The position numbers and the translations under genes are program-made. The notes beneath the pieces were generated by a model. The model saw only the letters and a program-made list of their open reading frames with translations, did not search any database and was not told where the DNA came from. Source: Nitrosomonas sp. (GTDB lineage: Bacteria; Pseudomonadota; Gammaproteobacteria; Burkholderiales; Nitrosomonadaceae). From it: a stretch of 64,000 nucleotides of DNA. The stretch is taken from the NCBI GenBank assembly GCA_024282035.1, contig JAMWZR010000001.1:186001-250000 (forward strand), written 5' to 3'. How positions within the stretch are numbered: the first letter of the stretch is position 1; every line of letters begins with the position of its first letter. Of this stretch, positions 54,782 through 63,957 are shown piece after piece.

Positions 54782-55486
54782 TCATATGCGACCAAAATCC
54801 CACTTGTGATTAAGACTGGAATGGGTTGAGATCGACATATCCAGAACTTCACGGAATTGCTTGCGGGAAATTTCTCGTGCTCCTAGCGAAGCCAGGTGAG
54901 GTGTTCTGACCTGGCAATCGATGAGATCAAATTGCCAAAGTTGCAGTTGTTGCACCAAATGCACCAAAGCAATTTTGGAGGCGTCCGGTATCAGCGAGAA
55001 CATCGATTCGCCAAAGAATATTCTACCAATCGATACACCGTAAAGTCCGCCGACGAGCTTATCATCGACCCAGGTTTCCACGCAATGGGCCCATCCCATC
55101 TCGTGCAACTTGGTGTAGGCAGCGATCATTTGCGGATGTATCCATGTACCAGCCTGATTTTTGCGAGGCCGCGCACAAGCTTCCATGACCAGTGTGAAAT
55201 GGGAGTCAGTTCTAATCTGATAGTTTTTTTTCCGAAGCGTTTTGCGCATGGATGGCGAAATTTTTAGCTCGTTAGGAAATAAGACCATTCTTGGGTCCGG
55301 ACTCCACCACAGAATCGGTTCATCTTCATTGAACCACGGAAAAATACCTTGGCTATAAGCATCTAACAAGCGTTCCGGAGACAGGTCCCCGCCAGCGGCC
55401 AAGAGACCATTGGGGTCCTTCAATGCATGTTCCAGTGGTGGAAAAGAGGAGTTGGGGATATGACTGGTCATTTCAGAGTGTATCAA
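54782..55486 (-). CDS. aat: Leucyl/phenylalanyl-tRNA-protein transferase
   Basis: Adds Leu or Phe to proteins starting with Lys or Arg. The 234-residue protein shows the hallmark GIFPWFNEDEPILWWSPDPRMVLFP (about 48-72), and WIHPQMIAAYTKLHEMGWAHCVETW and GGLYGVSIGRIFFGESMFS beyond. Together with bpt it forms the two-gene N-degron unit. Confidence 0.97.
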   Translation of the reverse strand: MIHSEMTSHIPNSSFPPLEHALKDPNGLLAAGGDLSPERLLDAYSQGIFPWFNEDEPILWWSPDPRMVLFPNELKISPSMRKTLRKKNYQIRTDSHFTLVMEACARPRKNQAGTWIHPQMIAAYTKLHEMGWAHCVETWVDDKLVGGLYGVSIGRIFFGESMFSLIPDASKIALVHLVQQLQLWQFDLIDCQVRTPHLASLGAREISRKQFREVLDMSISTHSSLNHKWDFGRI

Positions 55487-55614
55487 TAAAGATGAATATT
55501 ACGGTTTGCTTGATGTAGATCAACGTTAGCATGCTGTCGTTTAACTATGATGGGACTCCGACTTAAAACCACATAATAAAAATAACTATTAAAAAATATA
55601 GAAAGGAGACTGAA

Positions 55615-56532
55615 GTGGAAAAAATATTTGGCAGAATGCGCGTCACCTCACGCATCGCTGCAGGTTCGATAGTGTTTATGGCAGCATTGCATGCACCACA
55701 GGCTTTGGCAACCGATTCCGCACAGCGTATTAGACAGCTAGAAAATGCACTGCAACAAATTCAGACTGAATTAAACAAAATGAAAACTGAGTCTGTGCAG
55801 ACTACGAGAAAAGTGGATCAAATTCAAGAGTCATCAACTCAGACAACAAAGAAAGTAGAGCAAATACAGCAGACTACCCAGCGTGTCGAAGAGAGACAGA
55901 AAGTTGCTTCCACAGTTGAAGGAATAGGTGAGAGACGGAAGATGCTATTTTTCCGCGGAGGTTATGCACGTAGTGACGAACACCGCAATGGCGCAACGTT
56001 GGAAAGTCGTGTTGTTCCGCTCGGTGCACAGGATCAGGCTGATCGCAACGCATGGTATGTCGGGGCTGGCTTCGATTTCCAATTAACGAGAGATACGTGG
56101 GGACTTATACCTAAAACAGAAATCGATGCCGAGTTGATGTTTGAATATAAACAATTTGGACATGGAGTTCACGGTAACGCATTGGCAAACGAGCCTAGTA
56201 TTTTAGCGGGCGCTCCACTAAATCCCCGCGGTGTGACCGTTAATCAGTTCACTTTGACTGCGGCACCTAAAATCAAATTCAACCATTTTATTGAGTACAA
56301 GATAAGACCGTGGATTATCCCGGCTGGGTTGGCTATTCATGTTATCAGTCCACCATCTGAATCGGTTACTTATCTGGATCCTGGCGTGATGTTTGCAGCG
56401 GGAATGGAATATAACATTTGGAAAGATTTCTTTATTGGTACCGATGCACGCTATCAGTTGACTGCTGGCTCGCTTGATGGAGCGAAATTTGGAGGGCTGA
56501 CAGTGGGTGGTTATTTAGGGATAGGTTTTTAA
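55615..56532 (+). CDS. Outer-membrane beta-barrel protein with N-terminal coiled coil
   Basis: I do not recognise the family. The 305-residue protein starts at GTG 55615 with GAAAGGAG 7 bases upstream. After a signal peptide (cleavage near ALATD, about 33) comes a coiled coil (about 37-100) with three related units of the type TTxKVxQIQ. The rest (about 105-305) is a predicted beta-barrel with aromatic, alternating strands and a terminal Phe (GGYLGIGF). The coiled coil could trimerise or reach peptidoglycan. It is a single-gene unit with its own terminator. Confidence 0.72.
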   Translation: MEKIFGRMRVTSRIAAGSIVFMAALHAPQALATDSAQRIRQLENALQQIQTELNKMKTESVQTTRKVDQIQESSTQTTKKVEQIQQTTQRVEERQKVASTVEGIGERRKMLFFRGGYARSDEHRNGATLESRVVPLGAQDQADRNAWYVGAGFDFQLTRDTWGLIPKTEIDAELMFEYKQFGHGVHGNALANEPSILAGAPLNPRGVTVNQFTLTAAPKIKFNHFIEYKIRPWIIPAGLAIHVISPPSESVTYLDPGVMFAAGMEYNIWKDFFIGTDARYQLTAGSLDGAKFGGLTVGGYLGIGF

Positions 56533-56654
56533 TGAGTTAATCAGATCAGTTGATGAACTGTTATAAAAATTCTAACTAGAAGGCAGTTTTGTAGTATCGA
56601 ATCAGTTTTTTGTTCCGTTCGCGATTGAAGAGTATGAGTGCGTACGAAGCCTTT

Positions 56655-56684
56655 ACACCTCACCCTGTGTGAGGTGTTTTTTTA
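56655..56684 (+). terminator. Rho-independent terminator
   Basis: ACACCTCAC and GTGAGGTGT form a 9-bp perfect stem with a 5-base loop, followed by a T run. It ends the coiled-coil outer-membrane protein transcript, 120 bases after its stop. A second, weaker candidate (GAGCGC at 56751, GCGCTC at 56781, then T-rich) lies just before suhB. Confidence 0.85.
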
Positions 56685-56815
56685 TTCATTGATCTGAATA
56701 GATCAAGAGCCGGGTTTGTCCGGATTAGAGATTCCGTCAAGGATAAATACGAGCGCTTGTTATGTTTTCATATTAAAATCGCGCTCTTTTCTTTTTTCTA
56801 ATCCATATCCATATC

Positions 56816-57652
56816 ATGCATCCAATGCTAACCATTGCGGTCAAAGCCGCTCGCCGTGCTGGCAGAATCATCAATCAGGCGTCGTTGAATCTGGATGTAC
56901 TGACCGTATCGAAAAAATCTCACAGTGACTATGTCAGTGAAGTGGATGCTGCAGCCGAGGATGCCATCATTAAAGTACTGCAAGCAGCTTATCCGGACCA
57001 TGCCATTCTGGCGGAAGAAAGTGGTCGTTTGGGCGATCACAAAAAGTCGGATTATCAGTGGATCATCGATCCGCTGGATGGCACGACCAATTTCCTGCAT
57101 GGATTTCCCAAGTACTCGGTATCCATAGCTTTACGTTATAAGGGAGCATTGACGCACGCGGTAGTGTATGACCCGAATAACAATGAGCTGTTTACAGCTA
57201 CGCGTGGGAGTGGTGCTTTTCTGAATGATCACCGGATTCGTGTGAGCAAGCGATCGCGTTTTGAAGATTGTTTGATTGGTACGGGGATTCCCTTCCGGGA
57301 TTTGACGCACTTCGATGCATACATTGCCATGTTCAAGGATATCGTCCCTCGCACGGCGGGTATTCGTCGACCCGGTTCCGCTGCCCTTGATCTGGCCTAT
57401 GTGGCAGCCGGACGTTATGATGGTTTCTGGGAAATCGGTTTGGCACCTTGGGATATGGCTGCCGGTGCATTACTGATCACGGAAGCCGGAGGATTGGTTG
57501 GTGATCTGGAAGGTAACCAAACGTTTCTGGAGAGCGGTCAGATTGTGGCCGGTAATCCAAAGGTATTTGCTACGCTGGTACAAATTATTGCACCGCACCT
57601 GACACCACAATTGATCGAGAATCATCGTTCGGCCAAGCCGCTGAGCGAGTAG
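56816..57652 (+). CDS. suhB: Inositol-1-monophosphatase family protein SuhB
   Basis: A magnesium-dependent phosphatase that also acts in Nus-factor complexes on rRNA transcription. The 278-residue protein has the metal site motifs [19 protein letters not shown] and [15 protein letters not shown]. It is convergent with scpB, the stop codons being 7 bases apart. Confidence 0.94.
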   Translation: MHPMLTIAVKAARRAGRIINQASLNLDVLTVSKKSHSDYVSEVDAAAEDAIIKVLQAAYPDHAILAEESGRLGDHKKSDYQWIIDPLDGTTNFLHGFPKYSVSIALRYKGALTHAVVYDPNNNELFTATRGSGAFLNDHRIRVSKRSRFEDCLIGTGIPFRDLTHFDAYIAMFKDIVPRTAGIRRPGSAALDLAYVAAGRYDGFWEIGLAPWDMAAGALLITEAGGLVGDLEGNQTFLESGQIVAGNPKVFATLVQIIAPHLTPQLIENHRSAKPLSE

Positions 57653-57659
57653 CCGGGAA

Positions 57660-58319
57660 TTATCGCGGAGCCGTTTCCGTCTCTGTCTCCGTCTCCGTTT
57701 CATTCAGTGGTAGCTCCTGATTCTGATCAGGGGGCACGATGAGTGATTTCATTTCCTCGAGCGGTGGCAATTCTTCCAAAGTGCATAAATTCAGATCATC
57801 GAGAAAATGCGGTGTTGTAGCGAATAATGCGGGTTTACCTGGTACATTGCGATGACCGACGGTTTCAATCCAGCCGCGAGCCGTGAGTGTCTTCAATACT
57901 GAGGAAGAAACACTGACGCCGCGTATCTCTTCAATATCCCCGCGTGTCACCGGTTGCCGGTAAGCAACGATGGCCAATGTTTCGAGTACTGCCCGTGAAT
58001 AACGCGGTGTTTTGGGGGGTGACAGGCGATCGAGATAAGGCTGGATTTCGGCCTGGGTTTGGAATCGCCATCCGCTCGCGACCTTGACCAGTTCAACACC
58101 ACTATTTTTCCACTGCTGGCGCAATTCTTCGAGTAGTTTCGTGAGTAACGAAGTACCAAATTCCTGATTGAACAGCTTGCGTAATTCGCCTATTGGCAGG
58201 GGTTCGGAGGAGGTTAATAAGGCTGCTTGCAGGATCCGCTTGATCTGTATGGAATCCAGAGAAGGTGCAATTTCAGGCTGACTCGGTTTGGACGATGTTG
58301 CGGACATAAATGACTCCAA
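57660..58319 (-). CDS. scpB: Segregation and condensation protein B
   Basis: A winged-helix subunit of the SMC-ScpAB condensin. Two winged helices fill about 22-190 (FNQEFGTSLLTKLLEEL; AIVAYRQPVTRGDIEEIRGV). The C terminus is a (Glu-Thr)5 repeat from a hexanucleotide tract at about 57670-57700, before APR. Two starts are possible: 58319 or Met5 at 58307; both overlap the end of scpA. Confidence 0.93.
   Translation of the reverse strand: MESFMSATSSKPSQPEIAPSLDSIQIKRILQAALLTSSEPLPIGELRKLFNQEFGTSLLTKLLEELRQQWKNSGVELVKVASGWRFQTQAEIQPYLDRLSPPKTPRYSRAVLETLAIVAYRQPVTRGDIEEIRGVSVSSSVLKTLTARGWIETVGHRNVPGKPALFATTPHFLDDLNLCTLEELPPLEEMKSLIVPPDQNQELPLNETETETETETAPR
57670..57700. repeat. Short hexanucleotide tandem repeat in scpB
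   Basis: About four imperfect copies of CCGTCT (GAGACG in the coding sense) encode the Glu-Thr tail of ScpB. The unit is a multiple of three, so copy-number change would not shift the frame. Confidence 0.7.
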
Positions 58320-59100
58320 AAGCGTGTGTCTGGGAAATATCCACCAAGGCTTCCTTGGTCAGTTCTAATATGGCGAGGAAGGTAACAACTACTTCGGCTG
58401 CGGTTGCATCCGGCCTGAACAATTCATGAAATGCGACCTGCTTGCGTTCTCGCAAAGTCCGCAAGACTTGGCTCATGTAAGCCCGGACCGACAGCAGTTC
58501 ACGCTTGATCTGATGATGACGATTGGCTTTGGCACGCGTCAGGATGGCGACCCAGGCGTTGCGCAGGTCATCCATCTGGATTGCAGGTAAATGCACGGCG
58601 GCCTGTTGTTCAATCCATACCTGAATGGTGGCGAAATCGCGCTCCGCCAGCGGCAGCTCATTGAGACGCAGTGCGGCTTTTTTCATCTGCTCGTATTCGA
58701 GCAGACGGCGTACCAGTTCCGCGCGTGGATCATGTTCGTCCCCGGATTCAGTGACCACTTTGGGACTGGGTAGCAGCATGCGCGACTTGATCTCGATGAG
58801 CAGTGCGGTCATCAGCAAATATTCTGCAGCCAGTTCCAGTTGATCCGCGCGCATCATTTCCACATAAGTCATGTATTGCTGGGTCAGTTCGGCCATTGGA
58901 ATGTCCAGTATATCCAGATTGTGTTTGCGGATCAGATATAGCAGTAAATCCAGTGGTCCCTGAAACGTATCCAAAAAAACTTCCAGTGCATCGGGCGGAA
59001 TATAGAGATCCTGTGGGATCTCTGTCAAGGGAGCGCCGCAGATTGTCGCGATAGGAGGTGAGTCGATATTTTCGGTGACGAGATTCACTGCCCGAATCAA
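58273..59100 (-). CDS. scpA: Segregation and condensation protein A
   Basis: The kleisin of the SMC-ScpAB complex. The N-terminal SMC-contacting part FQGPLDLLLYLIRKHNLDILDIPMAELTQQY (about 48-80) is textbook; a middle helical part and the C-terminal winged helix (FLAILELTKEALVDISQ) follow. Length 275. Its stop lies 47 bases inside scpB. Confidence 0.96.
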   Translation of the reverse strand: MIRAVNLVTENIDSPPIATICGAPLTEIPQDLYIPPDALEVFLDTFQGPLDLLLYLIRKHNLDILDIPMAELTQQYMTYVEMMRADQLELAAEYLLMTALLIEIKSRMLLPSPKVVTESGDEHDPRAELVRRLLEYEQMKKAALRLNELPLAERDFATIQVWIEQQAAVHLPAIQMDDLRNAWVAILTRAKANRHHQIKRELLSVRAYMSQVLRTLRERKQVAFHELFRPDATAAEVVVTFLAILELTKEALVDISQTHAFGVIYVRNIVQTESA

Positions 59101-59140
59101 TGGATGAACACGGTCATGTGCTGGTCATGCTTACCGGGAT

Positions 59141-60343
59141 TCAGGAGTAACCCAGCCCCATGGCTTCGCGGATATCGCGCATGGTTTCATCCGCTAGCTT
59201 GTTGGCCTTCTCACAGCCGTCGGCAATGATATTGCGAACCAGCGTGGGATCTTCCTCATATTCCTTGATGCGCTCATACATCGGTGCCTGTTCGGCCAGA
59301 ATCATGTCAATGACGGGGGCTTTGCAGTCCAGGCAGCCAATTTCGGCATTTCGGCAGCCGCGCTGTACCCAGTCCTGGATATTTTCATCGGAATAAACCA
59401 GATGAAGTTGCCAGACCGGACATCTGTTCGGGTCTCCGGGGTCGCTACGTCGTACCCGAGCTGGATCGGTCGGCATGGTTCGAACCTTTTTGCGTATGCT
59501 TTCGGGATCTTCGCGTAAGCTGATAGTGTTGTTATAGGATTTGGACATTTTTTGTCCATCCAGTCCCGGCATTTTGGACGTTTCTGTCAGCAAGGTTTCT
59601 GGTTCGGTCAGAATCATTTTGCCGCCGCCCTCGAGATAACCGAACAGGCGTTCCCGGTCACCGAGACTCAGGTTCTGCTGTTCATTGAGTAGCGACCTGG
59701 CTTCTTCCAGAGCGCTCTCGTCACCTTGTTCCTGATACAAATTACGCAGTTCGGTATAAAGTTTGGATTTTTTGGAGCCTAATTTCTTGATGGCTTGCTC
59801 GGCTTTTTCTTCAAATCCTGCTTCCTTGCCGTAAAGGTGATTGAAGCGGCGTGAAATTTCGCGAGTAAACTCCAGATGAGGAGCCTGATCTTCACCCACC
59901 GGTACCAGATTGGCGCGGTAAATCAGGATGTCTGCGCTTTGCAGTAATGGGTAGCCGAGGAAGCCATAAGTACTCAGATCCTTTTCAGTCAGTTTCTCCT
60001 GCTGATCCTTGTAGGTCGGTACGCGCTCCAGCCATCCTAGCGGCGTCATCATCGACAGCAGCAGGTACAATTCAGCGTGTGCAGGGACTTTGGATTGAAT
60101 GAACAGGGTTGCCTGGGATGGATCGACACCCGCTGCCAGCCAGTCTATGACCATGTCCCAAACATTTTGCTCGATGATTTCAGGTGAATCGTAATGTGTG
60201 GTCAAGGCATGCCAGTCAGCAACGAAAAACAGACACTCATACTGTTGTTGCAACTTGACCCAATTTTTGAGTACGCCGTGGTAGTGCCCCAAGTGCAAAC
60301 TGCCGGTGGGGCGCATACCTGATAAAACGCGATCAGCAAACAT
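59141..60343 (-). CDS. trpS: Tryptophan-tRNA ligase
   Basis: A class I synthetase. The HIGH-like motif is TGSLHLGHYHG (about 12-23) and KMSKS occurs in GLDGQKMSKSYNN at about 270. At 400 residues it is the longer form with an insertion around 175-245, common in betaproteobacteria. It is on the minus strand between scpA and the M50 protease gene, with 26 bases to the latter. Confidence 0.96.
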   Translation of the reverse strand: MFADRVLSGMRPTGSLHLGHYHGVLKNWVKLQQQYECLFFVADWHALTTHYDSPEIIEQNVWDMVIDWLAAGVDPSQATLFIQSKVPAHAELYLLLSMMTPLGWLERVPTYKDQQEKLTEKDLSTYGFLGYPLLQSADILIYRANLVPVGEDQAPHLEFTREISRRFNHLYGKEAGFEEKAEQAIKKLGSKKSKLYTELRNLYQEQGDESALEEARSLLNEQQNLSLGDRERLFGYLEGGGKMILTEPETLLTETSKMPGLDGQKMSKSYNNTISLREDPESIRKKVRTMPTDPARVRRSDPGDPNRCPVWQLHLVYSDENIQDWVQRGCRNAEIGCLDCKAPVIDMILAEQAPMYERIKEYEEDPTLVRNIIADGCEKANKLADETMRDIREAMGLGYS

Positions 60344-60369
60344 GTTGATATCCTAAGCTTGAAACGGTG

Positions 60370-61035
60370 TTAAATATAAAGTCCGAAAACAGTGACAATG
60401 ATTATTTTAGCCCAAGTGATGGCTGGTTTGATGATAGTGCCGAGCACACCGCTAAACATCAGGGCCAGCAGGATCATGAAACCATAAGGCTCGATCCGGG
60501 CAAACTGGTATGCCAGGCCATGGGGCAGCAGGCTGACTGCCATGCGGCCACCGTCCAGTGGCGGTAGTGGTAACAGATTCAGAACCATCAGCACGACATT
60601 GATTTCAATCCCGGCAATGCCCATCAGTGCCATTGGTTTGGCAAAACTGCTGTCGGGCATGATGATGGCGAGCTTGATCAGCGCCGCCCATAGCAAGGCC
60701 ATGACCAGATTCGCACCCGGGCCAGCGGCGGCGACCCACAGCATATCGCGCTTAGGGTGTCGCAAATTGGCAAAATTGACCGGTACCGGCTTTGCCCAGC
60801 CGAACAGGAAACCTGCGCCCATGGTTAGTTTGCTCAAGACAAACAACGAGAGCGGTACCAGTATGGTGCCCATCGGGTCGATGTGCCGGATTGGATTGAG
60901 GCTGATGCGGCCTTCGTTGTAGGCGGTGAGGTCGCCAAAGTGCTTGGCGAAATAGCCATGTGCCGCTTCATGCAGGGTAATGGCAAAAATGACCGGCAGT
61001 GCATAGATCGCTATGCCCAGAATGATGTCATTCAT
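60370..61035 (-). CDS. M50-family site-2 protease
   Basis: A small intramembrane zinc protease without PDZ domains. ATG 61035 gives 221 residues starting MNDIILGIAIYALPVIFAITLHEAAHGY, with HEAAH as zinc motif; NLLPLPPLDGG supplies the third ligand. The frame is open further up to 61092, but conservation and position after the Sua5-type gene favour the internal start. Family members lie next to trpS and scpAB in many bacteria; substrates are unknown. Confidence 0.9.
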   Translation of the reverse strand: MNDIILGIAIYALPVIFAITLHEAAHGYFAKHFGDLTAYNEGRISLNPIRHIDPMGTILVPLSLFVLSKLTMGAGFLFGWAKPVPVNFANLRHPKRDMLWVAAAGPGANLVMALLWAALIKLAIIMPDSSFAKPMALMGIAGIEINVVLMVLNLLPLPPLDGGRMAVSLLPHGLAYQFARIEPYGFMILLALMFSGVLGTIIKPAITWAKIIIVTVFGLYI

Positions 61036-61660
61036 GATCGATTCCAAACGGTTCGAGACTGCCTCTGCCGGGACGGACCAGTTCGGGTACATCGGAGGTC
61101 AAATCGATGACTGTGGTCATTTCGGTGCCACAGGAGCCGGCATCCATGATCAATTCCACCTGATGTTCGAGACGGGCGCGGATTGCTTCGGCATCATTCA
61201 TGGGAAATTCGTCGTCGGGCAGAATCAGTGTCGAACTGAGCAGCGGTTCGTTCAACTCTTGCAGCAGTGCCTGTACAACGGGGTGATCCGGAATGCGCAG
61301 ACCGATCGTGTTGCGTTTAGGGTGCTGCATACGCCTCGGTACTTCGCGGGTAGCCTGCAGAATGAATGTGTAACTACCGGGGGTAGTGGCCTTGAGCAGG
61401 CGGTACTGACGGTTGTCCACTTTGGCATAGGTGGAGATTTCCGCCAGATCGCGGCAAACCAAGGTGAAGTGATGACGCTCGTCCACCTGGCGAATCGTGC
61501 GGATGCGCAGCATGGCCTCTTTATCGCCCAATTGGCAGCCAAGTGCATAACAGGAGTCGGTTGGATAGACAATGACACCGCCATCACGGACGATGTTAAC
61601 CGCCTGTCTGATCAGGCGTAAATGTGGTGTTTGGGTATGAATCGAAAAAAACTGAGCCAC
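61028..61660 (-). CDS. Sua5/YciO/YrdC-type nucleotide-binding protein
   Basis: Related to threonylcarbamoyl-AMP synthase (TsaC) but nearer to YciO, whose role is unsettled. The KxR/SxN-type core reads DGGVIVYPTDSCYALGC, PGSYTFILQA and RRMQHPKRNTIGLRIPDHP. GTG 61660 gives the family start (AQFFSIHTQTP); the frame is open upstream to ATG 61708, which overlaps the next gene and is less conserved. Its stop overlaps the M50 gene start by eight bases. Confidence 0.85.
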   Translation of the reverse strand: MAQFFSIHTQTPHLRLIRQAVNIVRDGGVIVYPTDSCYALGCQLGDKEAMLRIRTIRQVDERHHFTLVCRDLAEISTYAKVDNRQYRLLKATTPGSYTFILQATREVPRRMQHPKRNTIGLRIPDHPVVQALLQELNEPLLSSTLILPDDEFPMNDAEAIRARLEHQVELIMDAGSCGTEMTTVIDLTSDVPELVRPGRGSLEPFGIDHE

Positions 61661-61704
61661 AGTAAAGTGAGAAGTCTGCTGGTAAGGGGTGTTAGAGTAG
61701 CATA

Positions 61705-62565
61705 TCAAGCGTTCACCGGGATTCGATTATGCATCGGCCAGTCGTGCCAGACCGGATTGCACAGCTCGGGCAGTTCAGGCAGTTGGCCCAGATCACAAAA
61801 ACTCTCACCTGGACCATGGAAGTCGGAACCGCAGGAGACCAGCAATTCCCTGTCGCGAGCATGCAGAGCAAAGCGCCTGACCTGATCCGGCGTGTGACTA
61901 GGGGTGATGACCTCGATCGCCGATCCTCCGGCCGCGCAGAATGCTTCGAACAGATCGTTGAGTACGTTTTTCCCCATGTCGTAGCGCCCCGGGTGGGCGA
62001 TGACGGCACGGCCTCCACTGCCCTGGATCCATTCTACTGCATCATCCAGGGTGGCCCATTGGTGCGAAGTATAGCCAGGCTTGCCTTTGACCAGGTAATG
62101 TTTGAAAACGGACTTGACGTCCTTGGCATGACCTTGTGCAACGAGAAAACGTGCAAAATGGGTGCGTCCAATCAATCTCCGCTCACCAACATGCGCATAG
62201 GCACCTTCAAGGCTTCCATGTATGCCGATCTTGTCCAATTCAGCAGCAATATTTTCGGCCCGTTGTGCACGACCTGCGCGTACCTCGGCCAAGCCTTGAA
62301 CCAAAGGCTCATGATTGGTGTCGATATTCAGTCCGACGATATGGATGGTGCGATTGCGCCAGCTGACCGATATTTCCACGCCATTAACAAATGTGATATT
62401 TTTTGCCTCGGCTGCTTGTCGGGCTTCGGTCAATCCAGCGATATCATCGTGATCGGTCAGTGCCAGGGTAGTTACGCCACGTGCAGCAGCACGATCAATC
62501 AGTTGGGTTGGAGTGAGCAGGCCATCGGAAATGGTGGAATGACAATGCAGATCTATGTTGAGCAT
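61705..62565 (-). CDS. PHP-domain phosphoesterase (RNase AM/TrpH type)
   Basis: A metal-dependent phosphoesterase; characterised relatives (RNase AM, YciV) trim RNA 5' ends. The PHP motifs are DLHCHSTISDG at the N terminus, LTDHDDIAG and NGVEISV, and the second half has VIAHPGRY and SCGSDFHGPG. I start at ATG 62565 (MLNIDLHCHS, 286 residues); the frame is open to 62607. It heads a leftward unit with the YciO-type gene, M50 protease gene and trpS. Confidence 0.9.
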   Translation of the reverse strand: MLNIDLHCHSTISDGLLTPTQLIDRAAARGVTTLALTDHDDIAGLTEARQAAEAKNITFVNGVEISVSWRNRTIHIVGLNIDTNHEPLVQGLAEVRAGRAQRAENIAAELDKIGIHGSLEGAYAHVGERRLIGRTHFARFLVAQGHAKDVKSVFKHYLVKGKPGYTSHQWATLDDAVEWIQGSGGRAVIAHPGRYDMGKNVLNDLFEAFCAAGGSAIEVITPSHTPDQVRRFALHARDRELLVSCGSDFHGPGESFCDLGQLPELPELCNPVWHDWPMHNRIPVNA

Positions 62566-62695
62566 GTAGACGGTTATCGGCCAAAAACAGGACAGGCATG
62601 ATAACAAATAAAGCGAGCTAAGAAAAATGATTGTTTTGAAAAATTAGAGGGATAGTTTGGTAAATTATGAATGGATTGTCATTTGAGGATATGCG

Positions 62696-63919
62696 ATGAG
62701 TAAGCAACAGACTGTTTTTGATCATATGACGGCAGCGCCGCACCGTAGTTTGTTCCTGTTCGGTGCGATGCAGGGTGTCGTGGCTGTGCTGTGGTGGATT
62801 TTTGATCTGAGCGGGCGTTATGGGTTCGTTGGCACAGCGACCCAGTGGACTGTTGCGCCAACGTGGGTACATGCGTTTTTGATGGTCTACGGTTTTTTTC
62901 CATTCTTTATTTTTGGTTTTCTGTTCACTACCTATCCAAACTGGATGAACGGTGAGAAAGTCAGAATACGGGAATACGTTGCCACCGGCCTGTTGATGGC
63001 TGCCGGTGTGGTGCTGGTTTATGCCGGACTGCTGACGCACAAACTGCTTGTCATCCTGGGGGTGGAATTGATGCTGACTGGATGGAGTGTGGCGGTATAT
63101 GTGCTGTTCCGTATCTTGCTGACGGCACAAGCACAGGACAAGCGCCATGCGCGCGTGACCAGTGCGGCTTTGCTGATGGGCTGGTTTGGCGTGGCCGCTT
63201 ATCTGTTCTGGCTGGTATCCGAACACTTCATGCTTCTGGATTTTGCGCGGCAGGCCGGTCTCTGGCTGTTTTTGCTACCAATCGTATTGACCGTTTCGCA
63301 TCGTATGATTCCATTCTTTTCCAGTAGGGTACTGGATAACTACGAAATGGTTCGACCTTTCTGGATGCTGTGGCTGATGCTGGCGTGTATCGTCGTCCAT
63401 GCTTGTCTACAGTTTCTGGGATTGGCGGCCTATTTGTGGTTGGTTGATTTTCCATTGCTGGCCTGTGCAGCGTATCTGTCCTATCGCTGGGAATTGCAAC
63501 GCAGTTTCCAGGTGAGCTTGCTGGCGGTACTGCACATCTCTTTTGCCTGGTTCAGCATCGCCATGTTGCTGTATGGTCTGCAAAGCCTGATTTATTTTGT
63601 ATCGGGCGATCTCCTGTTCGGACTCGCACCATTACATGCCCTCGGTATTGGATTCTTTTCCGGCATGATTCTCGCCATGGCTTCGCGCGTGACCCTGGGT
63701 CACTCAGGGAGGCCTCTTGAACTGGATCGTGCAATCTGGTTACTGTTTCTGGGTTTCCAGGCGACGGCAGTGATTCGGATTTTTGCCGATCTGGTGCCCG
63801 CCGTTGCAGCCGTGTTTTACTTGCTAGCTGCGCTGGTTTGGTTAGGCTGCTTTGGCATGTGGGCATTCCGTTTTGTTCCCATATACTGGCGAGCCCGAGT
63901 GGATGGTAAACCGGGCTAA
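62696..63919 (+). CDS. nnrS: NnrS family heme-copper membrane protein
   Basis: A 407-residue polytopic protein with about twelve helices. NnrS binds heme and copper and protects against nitric oxide stress in denitrifiers and pathogens; the family fits an organism handling nitrogen oxides. Recognisable blocks are HRSLFLFGAMQGVV, GFLFTTYPNWM, SHRMIPFFSSRVL and HALGIGFFSGMILAMASRVTLGHSGRPL, with the conserved His residues. I found no FNR-type box in the short upstream gap. Confidence 0.93.
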   Translation: MSKQQTVFDHMTAAPHRSLFLFGAMQGVVAVLWWIFDLSGRYGFVGTATQWTVAPTWVHAFLMVYGFFPFFIFGFLFTTYPNWMNGEKVRIREYVATGLLMAAGVVLVYAGLLTHKLLVILGVELMLTGWSVAVYVLFRILLTAQAQDKRHARVTSAALLMGWFGVAAYLFWLVSEHFMLLDFARQAGLWLFLLPIVLTVSHRMIPFFSSRVLDNYEMVRPFWMLWLMLACIVVHACLQFLGLAAYLWLVDFPLLACAAYLSYRWELQRSFQVSLLAVLHISFAWFSIAMLLYGLQSLIYFVSGDLLFGLAPLHALGIGFFSGMILAMASRVTLGHSGRPLELDRAIWLLFLGFQATAVIRIFADLVPAVAAVFYLLAALVWLGCFGMWAFRFVPIYWRARVDGKPG

Positions 63920-63957
63920 TGCGGTACGCTTAAAGCTGTTTTTACATCGAAGTGTAG

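Noticed and set aside
56689..56706. TTGATC, six bases, GATCAA as a possible FNR box upstream of suhB
   Set aside because: The spacing between TTGAT and ATCAA is eight, not four, and it lies directly behind a terminator.
61729..62601. 290-codon open frame antisense to the PHP phosphoesterase
   Set aside because: The minus strand carries all PHP metal motifs; the plus frame has none and no start signal.
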